A stretch of 64,000 nucleotides of DNA. Origin: Pantoea eucrina. Its GTDB lineage: Bacteria; Pseudomonadota; Gammaproteobacteria; Enterobacterales; Enterobacteriaceae. The position numbers were made by a program, and so were the translations under genes. Numbering within the stretch: the first letter of the stretch is position 1; each line of letters starts with the position of its first letter. Below, one piece after another: positions 17,721 to 26,132 of the stretch. The stretch spans positions 514,617 through 578,616 of the forward strand of contig NZ_MAYN01000008.1 of the NCBI RefSeq assembly GCF_001691555.1, read 5' to 3'. The notes beneath the pieces were generated by a model. The model had not been told where the DNA came from, made no database searches, and worked only from the letters and a program-made list of their open reading frames with translations.

Positions 17721-18524
17721 ATGACTTTGCTTTTTATGTTAGTGCTGGCGGCGTTTGCATTGCTGGCGCTGGTGATCGTGATGCTGGTACGCACCACGGC
17801 GCTGCGTGCCTGGCAGGGTGTGCTGCTGTTTATGCTGCCGCTGGTGGCGGCTAATGCGATCTGGTTTAGCTGGCTGCATCCGCGCCAGGCAGAGAAGGTG
17901 CAGGCGGAGGCAGTTGCGCGGCAGCTTAGCGAGGCACCGGGCTACCGTCTGCTGAAGGTTCAGGAGCCGGAGCTATGGCAATTACTGAATCGTGAATTGC
18001 TGCACAAGCTGCAGCAGGGTACCTCTGCCGAACGGGCGCTGGGCGACCTGCGGGGCTGGCTGGCTGACATCGTCAATAAACGCATGGCCCGCGCCAGTGA
18101 TGAGGCGGTCATTGCGTATGTTCAGGTTTCGGTGGAAGAGATGCGTGCGCTGCAGCAGCAGAATCCGCAACGCTGTTTTCAGTTTCTCTATCCGCAGGTC
18201 ACCGGCGGGATTAATCTGCAGGAGGTGCTGGATCCGGCACTCTATCAGCGCGACAGCGACGCGCTTGAAGCCCTGCTGCTGAGCAGTCAGGGGGCGGAGC
18301 AGCAGATTGACCGGCCGCTGGCCCGGCGCGATCTGCGTCAGGTAGTTGACCAGCTATACGGTAAATGGGGCAATAAACTTCAGCAGCTCAATCAGCCAGC
18401 TGATACCGCCGTTGATCGCAGTGCGTTATGTGCAATGTCTATCGATCTCTACAGCGCTATTCTCGCATTGCCAGCTAAGCGCGCCGCCGGTCTTTTACGT
18501 AATATGGTGCACAGTAACGGATAA
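17721..18524 (+). CDS. Uncharacterised two-helix membrane-anchored protein
   Basis: 267 residues that I do not recognise. The N-terminus has two hydrophobic helices (about 2-23 and 32-51) with a short basic link, then a soluble, Gln/Leu-rich alpha-helical region (52-267) with charged heptad-like stretches and no catalytic motif I can name. Topology is probably a small hairpin anchor with the bulk on one side. It is the last gene of the IclR-Usp run (9-bp gap) and ends at a strong terminator. Base and codon use resemble the neighbours. The operon suggests a stress-linked or efflux-linked envelope role, which is speculative. Confidence 0.8.
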   Translation: MTLLFMLVLAAFALLALVIVMLVRTTALRAWQGVLLFMLPLVAANAIWFSWLHPRQAEKVQAEAVARQLSEAPGYRLLKVQEPELWQLLNRELLHKLQQGTSAERALGDLRGWLADIVNKRMARASDEAVIAYVQVSVEEMRALQQQNPQRCFQFLYPQVTGGINLQEVLDPALYQRDSDALEALLLSSQGAEQQIDRPLARRDLRQVVDQLYGKWGNKLQQLNQPADTAVDRSALCAMSIDLYSAILALPAKRAAGLLRNMVHSNG

Positions 18525-18537
18525 CCGATGAAAAAAA

Positions 18538-18580
18538 GCCCGCTCAGCGCGGGCACAAAGGTCACTTTGTTACTTTTTTA
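18538..18580 (+). terminator. Double hairpin terminator after the IclR-Usp operon
   Basis: GCCCGC-TCAGC-GCGGGC at 18538-18554 is directly followed by ACAAAG-GTCA-CTTTGT at 18555-18570 and then TACTTTTTTATT, giving a convincing rho-independent end. Confidence 0.8.
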
Positions 18581-18777
18581 TTATTGATATTACCTGGTGT
18601 GGAGCAGACATCGTGTGGTCTGACTGCACTATCGCAGTTGTCATATGATAAGAAAAGCCGTTTGGTTTTATTGATTCAATTGGTAAAATCACTGGTATCA
18701 AGACTATTTCGCGCGTTTTCCTATAGTCGCGCAGGGGCATCGTTGTTTACACTGCGACGCCTGAAGAGGACACCTGA

Positions 18778-19059
18778 ATGAAAAATATCGTTACCGGCGC
18801 GTTAGCGCTTATTATGCTGGCTGGCTGCAGCGTTAATCAGCCTGGCGGATTTGAACGTGTAGATGAAGATAACACGTCGAACACTGTTCAATATCGTTAC
18901 GATCCGCATAGCCTTAATCGGGATGCCATGAATGTTGACCTGGCAAATTACTGCAGTGAACGGGGTTTTGATAAAGTGGATTCACTGCCTGCTCAGGACA
19001 GTCATCTGCCAGGATTAAAGAAAGCCTGGTATCAGTGTAATTACGCGATTAAAAGCTAA
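18778..19059 (+). CDS. Small lipoprotein of unknown function
   Basis: 93 residues with a clean lipoprotein signal: MKNIVTGALALIMLAGC, lipidated Cys at residue 17. The residue after it is Ser, which predicts outer-membrane sorting. The mature part is short and polar (QYRYDPHSLNRDAMNVDLANYC) with two further Cys that could pair in the periplasm. I do not recognise the family. Preceded by GAAGAGGACACCTG and followed by an intrinsic terminator, so it is a single-gene unit. Confidence 0.82.
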   Translation: MKNIVTGALALIMLAGCSVNQPGGFERVDEDNTSNTVQYRYDPHSLNRDAMNVDLANYCSERGFDKVDSLPAQDSHLPGLKKAWYQCNYAIKS

Positions 19060-19063
19060 AAAA

Positions 19064-19110
19064 AGGGCGGGATATATTCCCGCCCTGGTTCCTTCTATTT
19101 CTTTTTTTAT
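19064..19110 (+). terminator. Intrinsic terminator of the 93-aa lipoprotein gene
   Basis: AGGGCGGG-ATATATT-CCCGCCCT stem-loop at 19064-19086 followed by a pyrimidine-rich tract with TTTCTTTTTTTATT. Confidence 0.75.
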
Positions 19111-19134
19111 TAGTGCTGTGTGAGCTTTGCCCAA

Positions 19135-19281
19135 TTATCCGTGACGATGCCCGTAGTGGCCATGGTGCCAGCCGCGGTCATGACCCCAGCCAGCGCTGCG
19201 GCCACGGTCGTGCTCAATAATACATCCGCTGAGCAAACTGATCATGACTGCCATCGACGTTAATGAAATAAGCTTCTTCAT
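19135..19281 (-). CDS. Tiny His/Gly-rich lipoprotein
   Basis: 48-residue frame from ATG 19279-19281 with a strong AGAGGAGG ribosome site 7-8 bases upstream. Residues 1-20 are a lipoprotein signal (MKKLISLTSMAVMISLLSGC, Cys20). The 28-residue mature part is dominated by His, Gly, Arg and Trp (HDRGWHHGHYGHRHG), a pattern suggesting metal or nucleic-acid/anion contact. Small lipoproteins of this kind are known in enterics but I cannot name the family. Single gene, convergent with the 93-aa lipoprotein. Easily missed because of length. Confidence 0.75.
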   Translation of the reverse strand: MKKLISLTSMAVMISLLSGCIIEHDRGRSAGWGHDRGWHHGHYGHRHG

Positions 19282-19498
19282 GGAAAGACCTCCTCTTTTC
19301 CAATGAGGTCAGATTACGCCAGAATAGTGGAGTGAAGATGCAGCAAATGTAGATTTATTTATATAAATATTGCCAGATGTGTCAAAATAAAAGAACAGCG
19401 AGGCAAATATATCTATTTGAATCGGAATAAGCTGAATAGCGCTTTATAATAGCGCGACAATTCTGAAAGGCAATAACCTGGTAACGCTAATGACTTAA
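19282..19498. other. AT-rich intergenic stretch, no gene seen
   Basis: Unlike its GC-rich surroundings, this stretch is strongly AT-rich (for example ATTTATTTATATAAATATTG). It probably holds the promoter of the tiny lipoprotein gene. No frame with a ribosome site or conserved RNA was found. Confidence 0.5.
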
Positions 19499-19535
19499 TA
19501 AAAAATGCGGGCGCGGTCTGCTGACCACGCCCGCA
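19499..19535 (-). terminator. Intrinsic terminator of yhjX
   Basis: Stem TGCGGGCG-GGTC / GACC-CGCCCGCA (one internal mismatch) at 19506-19535. On the minus strand it is followed by TTTTTTATT. It lies just beyond the yhjX stop. Confidence 0.8.
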
Positions 19536-19541
19536 CATTAA

Positions 19542-20759
19542 TCAATTATGCAGAGCCGGTCTGTTAATTGTCTGACGTCGCGGCTGACGAACACTCAGTG
19601 AAAGCAGCAGCGAGATAACCAGCAGCGTCATGATTAAACTAAAGGTAACGGTAAAGCCGCCGAACAGTGAGGCGACCAGCGAACCGAGCACGCTGCCAAT
19701 ACCAAAACCCAGGTAGATTAGCCCGTAATTTTTTGTCAGATTATTCAGACCAAAGAAGTCACTGATCAGCGCCGGGAAAACGGTGATTGTGCCGCCAAAG
19801 CTGAAGGCTACGCAGGCCAGCGAGACAAAAAAGGTGGTTTCATTCATACGGGTAAACAGCAAAATACTCATGCCTGCGAGCGCAATGCATTGTGCCAGTG
19901 AGATCACCCGGATACGGGCCATTTTGTCTGACAATACGCCCAGCGTTAACCGGCCGCTAAGGTTGGCAATCGCGATAACCGTTACGGCGCTCGCTGCTAT
20001 CTGCGGCGTGAGATGCACCATCCCTTCACCGATATCTTTCGCTACGCCAATTACATACAGGCCGCTCATACAGGCAGTAAGAAACATCAGCGCCAGCATC
20101 CAGTATTGCGGCAGGCGTATCGCCTGCGCCAGCGTAAAATCGCGGCCGGCATGGTGCGGATTACTGCTGGCAGTGCGCACCGGCGCATCGCGCATGAGCA
20201 GCGCACCGCAGAACATCATGCTCATTGCCAGCACGCCCCAGATCATAAAGGTGTGTTCCAGGCCGACCGCATCCAGCAGGGTGCCGCAGACAAATTTGAA
20301 ACCCAGACTGCCCAGGCCATAAGCACCGATCGAACAGGCAGAGATAAGACCTTTGCGTTCAGGAAACCACTTTACGCAGTTTGACAGCGTCATCAGGTAG
20401 CCTGCGCCATCCGCCAGGCCTACCAGAATACCGGCGCTCAGATAAAGCATCATCAGGTTATCGGCCTGAGCGGTCAGCCAGAATCCGGCTGCCATCAGAA
20501 TACCGGCTCCGATAGTCACATTACGCACGCCAAAACGCTCCTGCAGTTTGCCTGCCAGCGAGGAGGCGATAGCCAGCCCCAGACTCAGCAATCCAAATGA
20601 GAACGCGACCTGACTGACAGATTCGTGCAGTTTATGCGCCAGCGCGCCGTTAAAGAGACTCCAGGTATACACGGAGCCCAGCGCAAGCTGGGTAATGACA
20701 GTGCCGATCAGAGTCAGTGTGCGGGTACGCCGGTAGTGCGCCGTTGAAGCTGTGGTCAT
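19542..20759 (-). CDS. yhjX: MFS transporter YhjX (pyruvate-inducible, oxalate/formate antiporter family)
   Basis: 405 residues from ATG 20757-20759 (GGGAGA ribosome site). A longer in-frame start would add 45 non-membrane residues and cross the regulatory repeat. It reads along E. coli YhjX (402) throughout, including ITQLALGSVYTWSLFNGAL, VGLADGAGYLMTLSNCVKWF and FGGTITVFPALISDFFGLNN; twelve helices expected. In E. coli yhjX is the main known target of YpdA/YpdB and is induced by extracellular pyruvate. Here the ypdAB genes are 10 kb away and a matching operator lies about 100 bp upstream. Substrate not firmly established; pyruvate-related or formate/oxalate-type anions are suspected. Confidence 0.92.
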   Translation of the reverse strand: MTTASTAHYRRTRTLTLIGTVITQLALGSVYTWSLFNGALAHKLHESVSQVAFSFGLLSLGLAIASSLAGKLQERFGVRNVTIGAGILMAAGFWLTAQADNLMMLYLSAGILVGLADGAGYLMTLSNCVKWFPERKGLISACSIGAYGLGSLGFKFVCGTLLDAVGLEHTFMIWGVLAMSMMFCGALLMRDAPVRTASSNPHHAGRDFTLAQAIRLPQYWMLALMFLTACMSGLYVIGVAKDIGEGMVHLTPQIAASAVTVIAIANLSGRLTLGVLSDKMARIRVISLAQCIALAGMSILLFTRMNETTFFVSLACVAFSFGGTITVFPALISDFFGLNNLTKNYGLIYLGFGIGSVLGSLVASLFGGFTVTFSLIMTLLVISLLLSLSVRQPRRQTINRPALHN

Positions 20760-20856
20760 TGTTAATCTCCCGTCCGGGAATATGAAGTCTGCTGGCAGCT
20801 TAGCGCGCACGCGCGAGGCAGTGGCCGGATCCCGCCTCAGCCGCCGGGAACAGAGA

Positions 20857-20887
20857 ATGAAATGCCATTTTTCCGGTATGAATAGCA
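20857..20887 (-). promoter_or_regulatory. YpdB-box-like direct repeat upstream of yhjX
   Basis: On the minus strand TGCTATTCAT, then 11 bases, then GGCATTTCAT. The E. coli YpdB site at yhjX is, as I recall, GGCATTTCAT-N11-GGCATTTCAT. Here the promoter-proximal half is exact, the distal half matches 7 of 10, and the spacing is exactly 11. Confidence 0.75.
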
Positions 20888-21016
20888 GCGGCATGACAAT
20901 TCACGTCACGCTGTTTCGCCTGATGAACATATGTAAGCAGGTGTGTTGAGCGCGGCGATTTTCCTGCAGAGTCCGGGAGGTTTGCCAGGCTTACATTTCA
21001 ACCAACGGGAGGAAAT

Positions 21017-21256
21017 ATGAAAGACCGGGCATATGAATCCGTATCGAGTGGAGATGAGGTCTGCTGTCTTATCGGTCAGGCGGTGATCGAATTAAGCGAT
21101 GAACATCAGCCTGTCAACAAAGCCACGCTGTCGTTAAAGCTGCTGGCTATGGCCGATCGTGACAGCGATGATGAGCGGGTAATGCTGTACTGGATCGCCA
21201 GAAAAGCCCTTAATCAGCCACAGCAGCTTCAGTCCGGCGCAGGTGGCTGGCGCTAG
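21017..21256 (+). CDS. YmgB/AriR-like small regulatory protein
   Basis: 79 residues with a strong GGGAGGAAAT ribosome site. The pattern LIGQAVIELSDEHQPVNKATLSLKLLAM, ending in an Arg/Lys-Ala-Leu helix, resembles the YmgB/AriR/YcgZ family of small all-helical dimers that affect biofilm and acid resistance. Assignment is from this pattern alone; overall identity to YmgB is modest. Single gene between yhjX (divergent) and a DMT transporter gene (convergent). Confidence 0.6.
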   Translation: MKDRAYESVSSGDEVCCLIGQAVIELSDEHQPVNKATLSLKLLAMADRDSDDERVMLYWIARKALNQPQQLQSGAGGWR

Positions 21257-21291
21257 AGGATAGGGAGCGGGCTGCAGGCCCGCTTCTGCTG

Positions 21292-22191
21292 TCAGGCTGT
21301 GCGCAGCGCACGGCTGACTGGCCAGCGTACAAACATGACAAGGTTGCCCAGTAAAATCAGTGCCAGTCCTGACACGGCATTAGCGTGCCACTGATAGCCT
21401 TCATATATTGTCGAGAGCGTCAGCGCGACCAGCGGAAACAGCAGCGTACTGTATGCTGCCTGACTGGCGCCGATGCGCCCCACCAGCGTGAAGTAAGCAC
21501 CAAATCCAATCACAGAACCAAACAGCGCCAGATAACTCATCGCGCCCAGCCACTGCAGATTAGACGGCAGCTGCAGCGCATCCCCGTTAAGCCACGCCAT
21601 TGCTGCCATGATCAGCGCGCCGTAAAGCATGGCATAGCTGTTGGTGGTCAGAATATCGCGCTGGCGGCGCTGATGCCGGGCCGAAATCATATTACCCAGG
21701 GAAAAGCCGAAGGTGCCCAGGGCACTCAGGCCCGCGCCCCATAACAGCTGCGGTGAAGGGTGCGCCGCACGGATATCAGTCCAGAAGAGCGCGACGATAC
21801 CGCTCATACCGAGCAGCGCGGCAGGCAGCAGGCGCAGCGGCGGGCGCTGACCAAAAAAGAGCCAGCCGTTAAGCGCGTTGAAGATCACCGCCATGGAAAA
21901 AATCACCGACTCCAGACCGGTGCTAATCCACGCCGCCGCATGATAGAAACAGACAAAGTTAAAGCCAAACACGCAGCCTCCCTGCAGCAGACAAAACAGA
22001 TGATCGCGCGTATCCAGCGATCGCAGACGGCGGCAAAGCGTCAGCAGCACCAGCATCAGCAGCGAAGCAAAGAGAAATCGCCAGAATACCGCGACATAAA
22101 CCGGCGTAGTGGCCGCGTCCTGCTGCAGAAAGATCGCCAGCCAGGTGGTGCCCCAGATCAGCACCACGCTCAGATACAGCACTATATTCAT
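21292..22191 (-). CDS. EamA/DMT-family transporter
   Basis: 299 residues with ten hydrophobic helices in two EamA repeats (about 1-135 and 145-290). Typical opening LYLSVVLIWGTTWLAIFLQQ and the first-repeat end ALLGMSGIVALFW. Family members export amino acids or other metabolites. It is divergent from an AraC-type regulator gene (starts 181 bp apart), which most likely controls it, a common RhtA/YdeD-like arrangement. Substrate unknown. Confidence 0.88.
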   Translation of the reverse strand: MNIVLYLSVVLIWGTTWLAIFLQQDAATTPVYVAVFWRFLFASLLMLVLLTLCRRLRSLDTRDHLFCLLQGGCVFGFNFVCFYHAAAWISTGLESVIFSMAVIFNALNGWLFFGQRPPLRLLPAALLGMSGIVALFWTDIRAAHPSPQLLWGAGLSALGTFGFSLGNMISARHQRRQRDILTTNSYAMLYGALIMAAMAWLNGDALQLPSNLQWLGAMSYLALFGSVIGFGAYFTLVGRIGASQAAYSTLLFPLVALTLSTIYEGYQWHANAVSGLALILLGNLVMFVRWPVSRALRTA

Positions 22192-22372
22192 TGTTATTAC
22201 TCCGGCAGGGAGGGGAGTGCAGTATCCTCACTTGCGCGTACGGACGCTTGCACCGTATTGCGCAGCACTTGCAAAAACTTGCGCTTTTTCACTCACAGAC
22301 CGGCTGCAGCGCTGTTTTCCGTCGTGCGGACGCGTAAACTGCTGTTTAACCGCTGCAGATGTGATGTGCGCC

Positions 22373-23245
22373 ATGTCCGATTACCAGACTTTTACCATGC
22401 TAAAAAACCGCAAGGCTCAGCTGCGCGACAGCGTACCGCTCTCGGGCGGTATCCGGCTGGCAGCCTGGTTTAATAGCGGTGACCGCGTCACCAACCACAG
22501 CGATCATCATACCCTGAGCCTGTATACCGAAGAGGGTTATGATACCTGGCATAAAACGCCACACGGGTGGCGCAACGGCGGCGCGCCGGATCGTTTCTGC
22601 CTGATGCCGTCCGGTATGGAGTCAACCTGGGATTTACGGGCCGATCTTTCATTTGTGCATCTCTACTGCACCGATACACATTTACGTCAGCTTGGTGAAC
22701 AGATCTGGGATCGCTCGCCGGCCAGCCTGAATCTGCAGGAAAAGATTTTTGCTGATGACGATCGTATTACCCAGCTTTACCGCCATTTTTTACTCAGCGT
22801 CAGCTGGCAGCAGCCCGCCAATCAGCTGATGCTGAGCAGCGCATCGACGCTGCTGCTGACGCACCTGCTGCAGCGCTATAGTGATGTGGAGTGGCAGCTG
22901 CCCGCTGTGCGCGGTGGGCTGGCACCCGCCGTGCTGCGGCGTATTATTGCCCTGATTGATGCGCAGCTTGATCAGCCGCTGACGCTGGCGCGGCTCGCCG
23001 CAGAAGCTGCGCTCAGTGAATACCATTTTGCCCGTATGTTTCGCAGCAGCACCGGCAGCGCGCCGCACCAGTATGTTATGCAGCGCCGTATGGCAGTGGC
23101 GAAAGAGCTACTGATGCACAGCACGCTGCCGCTGACTGAGATTGCGCTGCGCTGCGGCTTTCATTCTGCCAGCCATTTCAGTAACCGGTTCCGTCAGCTG
23201 CATGGCGTGGCCCCGTCAGCGTGGCGGCAGGGCTATAGCCGGTAA
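22373..23245 (+). CDS. AraC-family transcriptional regulator
   Basis: 290 residues from ATG 22373, where similarity starts; longer in-frame starts extend over the divergent promoter. The N-terminal half (1-170) is an AraC-like sensor domain with a cupin-type pattern (WHKTPHGWRNG). The C-terminal 100 residues are the paired helix-turn-helix: first LARLAAEAALSEYHFARMF, second LTEIALRCGFHSASHFSNRF with the signature APSAWR end. Probably controls the divergent DMT exporter. Convergent with the LacI-type gene, 11 bp between stops. Confidence 0.88.
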   Translation: MSDYQTFTMLKNRKAQLRDSVPLSGGIRLAAWFNSGDRVTNHSDHHTLSLYTEEGYDTWHKTPHGWRNGGAPDRFCLMPSGMESTWDLRADLSFVHLYCTDTHLRQLGEQIWDRSPASLNLQEKIFADDDRITQLYRHFLLSVSWQQPANQLMLSSASTLLLTHLLQRYSDVEWQLPAVRGGLAPAVLRRIIALIDAQLDQPLTLARLAAEAALSEYHFARMFRSSTGSAPHQYVMQRRMAVAKELLMHSTLPLTEIALRCGFHSASHFSNRFRQLHGVAPSAWRQGYSR

Positions 23246-23256
23246 AAAACGCGTTA

Positions 23257-24285
23257 TCAGGGGATCACTTCACCCCGCACGATAACTTTGCCCGGCTTAC
23301 TGTCACTCTCATTGATGCGCCGGATAGCCAGATTCAGCGCCTGCCAGGCGATGCTCTGCAGATCGTGTGCGATGCAGGGAAAGTGAAAGCCATAAATATC
23401 CGCCTGCGTAACCTCGTCAATGCTGAAGAGTTTTACCTGCTGCTGCAGACTGAGTGAATGATCGATGCAGGCTTTAATAATGCCGAGTGAGATCTGATTG
23501 TTACAGCCCACAAAGTAGTCAGGGGCAGGGTGATGGTTCAGCCAGCGGCGGGTCTCCTGCCAGGCTGCATCCATAAAAAAGTCAGCATAGAGCACTTCCA
23601 GCGAGGCAGCTTTGCCCTGCAGCGCGGCCTGCAGACCGAGCACCCGCTCACGTGCAACGTTCGACTTTTCGGGACCGGAGACCACCACAATACGCTGTGC
23701 CCCCTGTTCCGCCAGCCAGCGACCGGTCTGCAGGCCACAGTCGAGGTTATCAATATAGACACCGCTGCAGTGAGAAACCTGCAGTTCACGATCGACCAGC
23801 ACCACCGGTATATTCAGCGTCTCCAGCCGCGTCATATAGGCCGGATGATAGTGAAGATCGTTGGAAATCACCGACAATATAATGGCATCAACGTTGTACC
23901 CGATTAGCCTGTCGATGATACGGTTCTCATTTTCCTGCGACTCACAGGAGTCAAACACCAGCGTATCGTAGCCCAGCTTATTTGCCTCCAGCGTCATTAG
24001 ACGCGTCAGGCCGCCAAAGAAGGGGTTAGCCATATCGGGATTAACGATGCCAATAGTTTTGCTGCTCTTTGCCCGCAGGCTGCGCGCCGCCGTATTCATC
24101 ACATAGCCTAACTGCTCTGCGGTAGCATGAATGCGCTGCAGCGTCTCCGGATGCACTTTTTCCGGCTGTGAAAAGGCGCGTGAGGCGGTAATTTTGCTCA
24201 CGTTTGCCTGGGCAGCAACGCTTGCCAGCGTTGCCTTGCGTCCCCGTCCTGCTGCCAAGTCTGGCTCCTTAATCAACCCTGTCAT
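23257..24285 (-). CDS. LacI-family repressor of the pentitol/pentose cluster
   Basis: 342 residues. The helix-turn-helix near residues 19-40 (TLASVAAQANVSKITASRAF) and hinge helix (NTAARSLRAKSSKTIGIV) are standard, followed by a periplasmic-binding-protein-like effector domain. It lies 55 bp downstream of the lyxose isomerase gene on the same strand, so the two are probably cotranscribed. The identical operator-like palindromes at 24898-24918 and 25056-25076 face both arms of the cluster and fit a LacI-type dimer. The inducer is probably a pentitol or pentose; not determinable. Confidence 0.9.
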   Translation of the reverse strand: MTGLIKEPDLAAGRGRKATLASVAAQANVSKITASRAFSQPEKVHPETLQRIHATAEQLGYVMNTAARSLRAKSSKTIGIVNPDMANPFFGGLTRLMTLEANKLGYDTLVFDSCESQENENRIIDRLIGYNVDAIILSVISNDLHYHPAYMTRLETLNIPVVLVDRELQVSHCSGVYIDNLDCGLQTGRWLAEQGAQRIVVVSGPEKSNVARERVLGLQAALQGKAASLEVLYADFFMDAAWQETRRWLNHHPAPDYFVGCNNQISLGIIKACIDHSLSLQQQVKLFSIDEVTQADIYGFHFPCIAHDLQSIAWQALNLAIRRINESDSKPGKVIVRGEVIP

Positions 24286-24340
24286 TTTGTATCATGAGTC
24301 AATCATGGCAGATCGTTTAGCGTTAAGCGATCTCGCTGCG

Positions 24341-24883
24341 TTATGCGAGTCGTCTGACGCGCGGGTCCGTGAAAATATCCAGGTCGTCGCGGCTTTCTGA
24401 TGAAAACTCCGAGACAACGGCCCCCTGGTCACCCGCCTGAAACCAGTGCCGCGTATCGGGTTTAATCGTGTACTGTTCGCCCGGACGCAACAGAATATAG
24501 CGGCTGCAGGTATAGGCGGTTTCGCTGCCGGCAGGCACCTGACAGCGCGGAGAGCCCGCCGCATCGTTTGGCGTGAGCTGCTCATCATCGACAAACAGAT
24601 AGACTTCGCCCCAGCGACAGCGAAAGGTCTCCTGCTTGCCTGGCGTACCGTTAAACGGCGGATGCCGATGCTCAGGGCAGGTCTGGCGGGGAAACAGCAC
24701 CAGTTCTTTAGCGCAATAGCGCGGTTCATTGATATAGGTTAACAGCTGCAAACCTGAAGCGGGGTAGTCGTCCAGGCCGAAAGTGGCAATTTCAATTTTC
24801 TCCTGCTCTGCAGGGGTAAGAACAATATTCGCCTGCTGCAGAAATGTCAGGGTGCGCTCAATCGCCTGCGGATAATCGGTCAT
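24341..24883 (-). CDS. D-lyxose ketol-isomerase (cupin type)
   Basis: 180 residues of the cupin-fold D-lyxose isomerase family, which interconverts D-lyxose and D-xylulose (and D-mannose/D-fructose in some members) with Mn2+. The metal-binding segment CPEHRHPPFNGTPGKQETFR supplies the His-His-Glu set, and RPGEQYTIKPDTRHWF the later His; FSSESRDDLDIF near the end is also conserved. The product xylulose is the substrate of the kinase encoded in the divergent operon, which supports the assignment. Start ATG 24881-24883 behind CAGGAGAAACC. Confidence 0.85.
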   Translation of the reverse strand: MTDYPQAIERTLTFLQQANIVLTPAEQEKIEIATFGLDDYPASGLQLLTYINEPRYCAKELVLFPRQTCPEHRHPPFNGTPGKQETFRCRWGEVYLFVDDEQLTPNDAAGSPRCQVPAGSETAYTCSRYILLRPGEQYTIKPDTRHWFQAGDQGAVVSEFSSESRDDLDIFTDPRVRRLA

Positions 24884-24897
24884 GCGGTTTCTCCTGT

Positions 24898-24918
24898 AAT
24901 GATATCGATACCATTAAA
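24898..24918. promoter_or_regulatory. LacI-type operator, copy 1
   Basis: A 21-bp box centred on TGATATCGATACCA, an imperfect palindrome with central CG as preferred by LacI/GalR proteins. It is 15 bases upstream of the lyxose isomerase start and identical in all 21 bases to the box at 25056-25076. Confidence 0.8.
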
Positions 24919-25055
24919 GCGTGTTCCGCTTATGATCTTCTGTGATCCCGATCCGCAATTCGTCGGGTCAGTGACGAGAGCATGGTTTCAGATCGGGATT
25001 ATTGAGTCTGCATCACAGTTTTAGCGTTTTTTTTACGTCACTATCGCCGCATTGA

Positions 25056-25076
25056 AATGATATCGATACCATTAAA
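25056..25076. promoter_or_regulatory. LacI-type operator, copy 2
   Basis: Second identical copy of the 21-bp box (core TGATATCGATACCA), 18 bases before the dehydrogenase start. The two copies are 158 bp apart in the same orientation, which would permit repression loops by a tetrameric or paired dimeric regulator. Confidence 0.8.
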
Positions 25077-25094
25077 ATGAATCCGGGGGCATTA

Positions 25095-26129
25095 ATGAAA
25101 GCGTTAGTTCTGAGTCAGGCAGGCCACATTGCGATTGAAGATCGGGAATTTGATGAGGTGCTGGGCGATGACGATGTCAAAATCAAAATTCACTCAGTAG
25201 GCATTTGCGGCAGCGATGTTCACTACTACAAACATGGCCGGATTGGTCCGTTTGTGGTGGAGGCACCCATGGTGCTGGGCCATGAAGCTGCCGGCATTGT
25301 GCTGGAGACCGGAAAAAACGTCACGCACCTGAAAGCAGGCGATCGCGTCTGTATGGAGCCCGGGATCCCGGATTTGAATTCCGATCAGTCGCGTGCGGGT
25401 CTCTACAATCTCGATCCCGCCGTACGCTTCTGGGCGACGCCGCCGGTGCACGGGTGCCTGCGTGAAACGGTCATTCATCCCGCGGCGTTCACATTTAAAC
25501 TGCCGGAAAATGTCAGCTTCCGCGAAGGAGCCATGGTTGAGCCGCTGGCGGTGGCAATGCAGGCCGCGACCAAAGCCGGGATCAAACCCGGCGATATTGG
25601 CCTGGTGCTGGGTGCCGGGCCCATCGGCGTGGTGACTGCGCTGGCAGCGCTGGCAGGTGGCTGTTCTGATGTGATCATCTGCGACATGTTTGATGAAAAG
25701 CTGGCCGTGGCGGCGGAGTATGAAGGGCTGCACGCCATCAATATCAAAACCGGCGATCTGGCCGGCAAAGTCTCTGAACTCACCAGCGGTAACGGTGCGG
25801 ATGTGGTGTTTGAATGCAGCGGGGCTAAACCTGCTATTGCCACGCTGGCAGAACACGCGGCGCCGGGTGCGACGGTGATTCTGGTGGGTATGCCGGTGGA
25901 CGCCGCACCGATGGACATTGTTGCGGCCCAGGCCAAAGAGCTGACCTTCAAAACCATTTTTCGCTACGCCAATATGTATCCCCGCACGCTGCGCCTGTTG
26001 AGCAGCGGCAAGCTGCGGGTAGAGCCGCTTATCAGCCACACCTATAAATTCGCCGACAGCGTTGAAGCGTTTGATCGCGCCGCCGCGGGTCATGCGGCAG
26101 ATATCAAAATCATGCTGGAGATGGAGTGA
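25095..26129 (+). CDS. Zinc-dependent polyol dehydrogenase (xylitol/sorbitol dehydrogenase type)
   Basis: 344 residues from ATG 25095, which has GGGGG just upstream; the ATG at 25077 abuts the operator and is less likely. Medium-chain dehydrogenase of the sorbitol dehydrogenase branch. Catalytic zinc ligands are Cys in [10 protein letters not shown], His-Glu in VLGHEAAG and Glu in VEPLAVAM. The four-Cys structural zinc loop is absent, as in animal SDH ([15 protein letters not shown]). The NAD fold is marked by [16 protein letters not shown]. With xylulokinase 3 bp downstream, the likely reaction is xylitol (or D-arabitol) to D-xylulose. The exact substrate is inferred from context. Confidence 0.87.
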   Translation: MKALVLSQAGHIAIEDREFDEVLGDDDVKIKIHSVGICGSDVHYYKHGRIGPFVVEAPMVLGHEAAGIVLETGKNVTHLKAGDRVCMEPGIPDLNSDQSRAGLYNLDPAVRFWATPPVHGCLRETVIHPAAFTFKLPENVSFREGAMVEPLAVAMQAATKAGIKPGDIGLVLGAGPIGVVTALAALAGGCSDVIICDMFDEKLAVAAEYEGLHAINIKTGDLAGKVSELTSGNGADVVFECSGAKPAIATLAEHAAPGATVILVGMPVDAAPMDIVAAQAKELTFKTIFRYANMYPRTLRLLSSGKLRVEPLISHTYKFADSVEAFDRAAAGHAADIKIMLEME

Positions 26130-26132
26130 CGC

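Noticed and set aside
21760-22473. 237-residue plus-strand frame
   Set aside because: Shadow of the DMT exporter gene and its promoter; Gln/Arg-rich and ends in the AraC gene in another frame.
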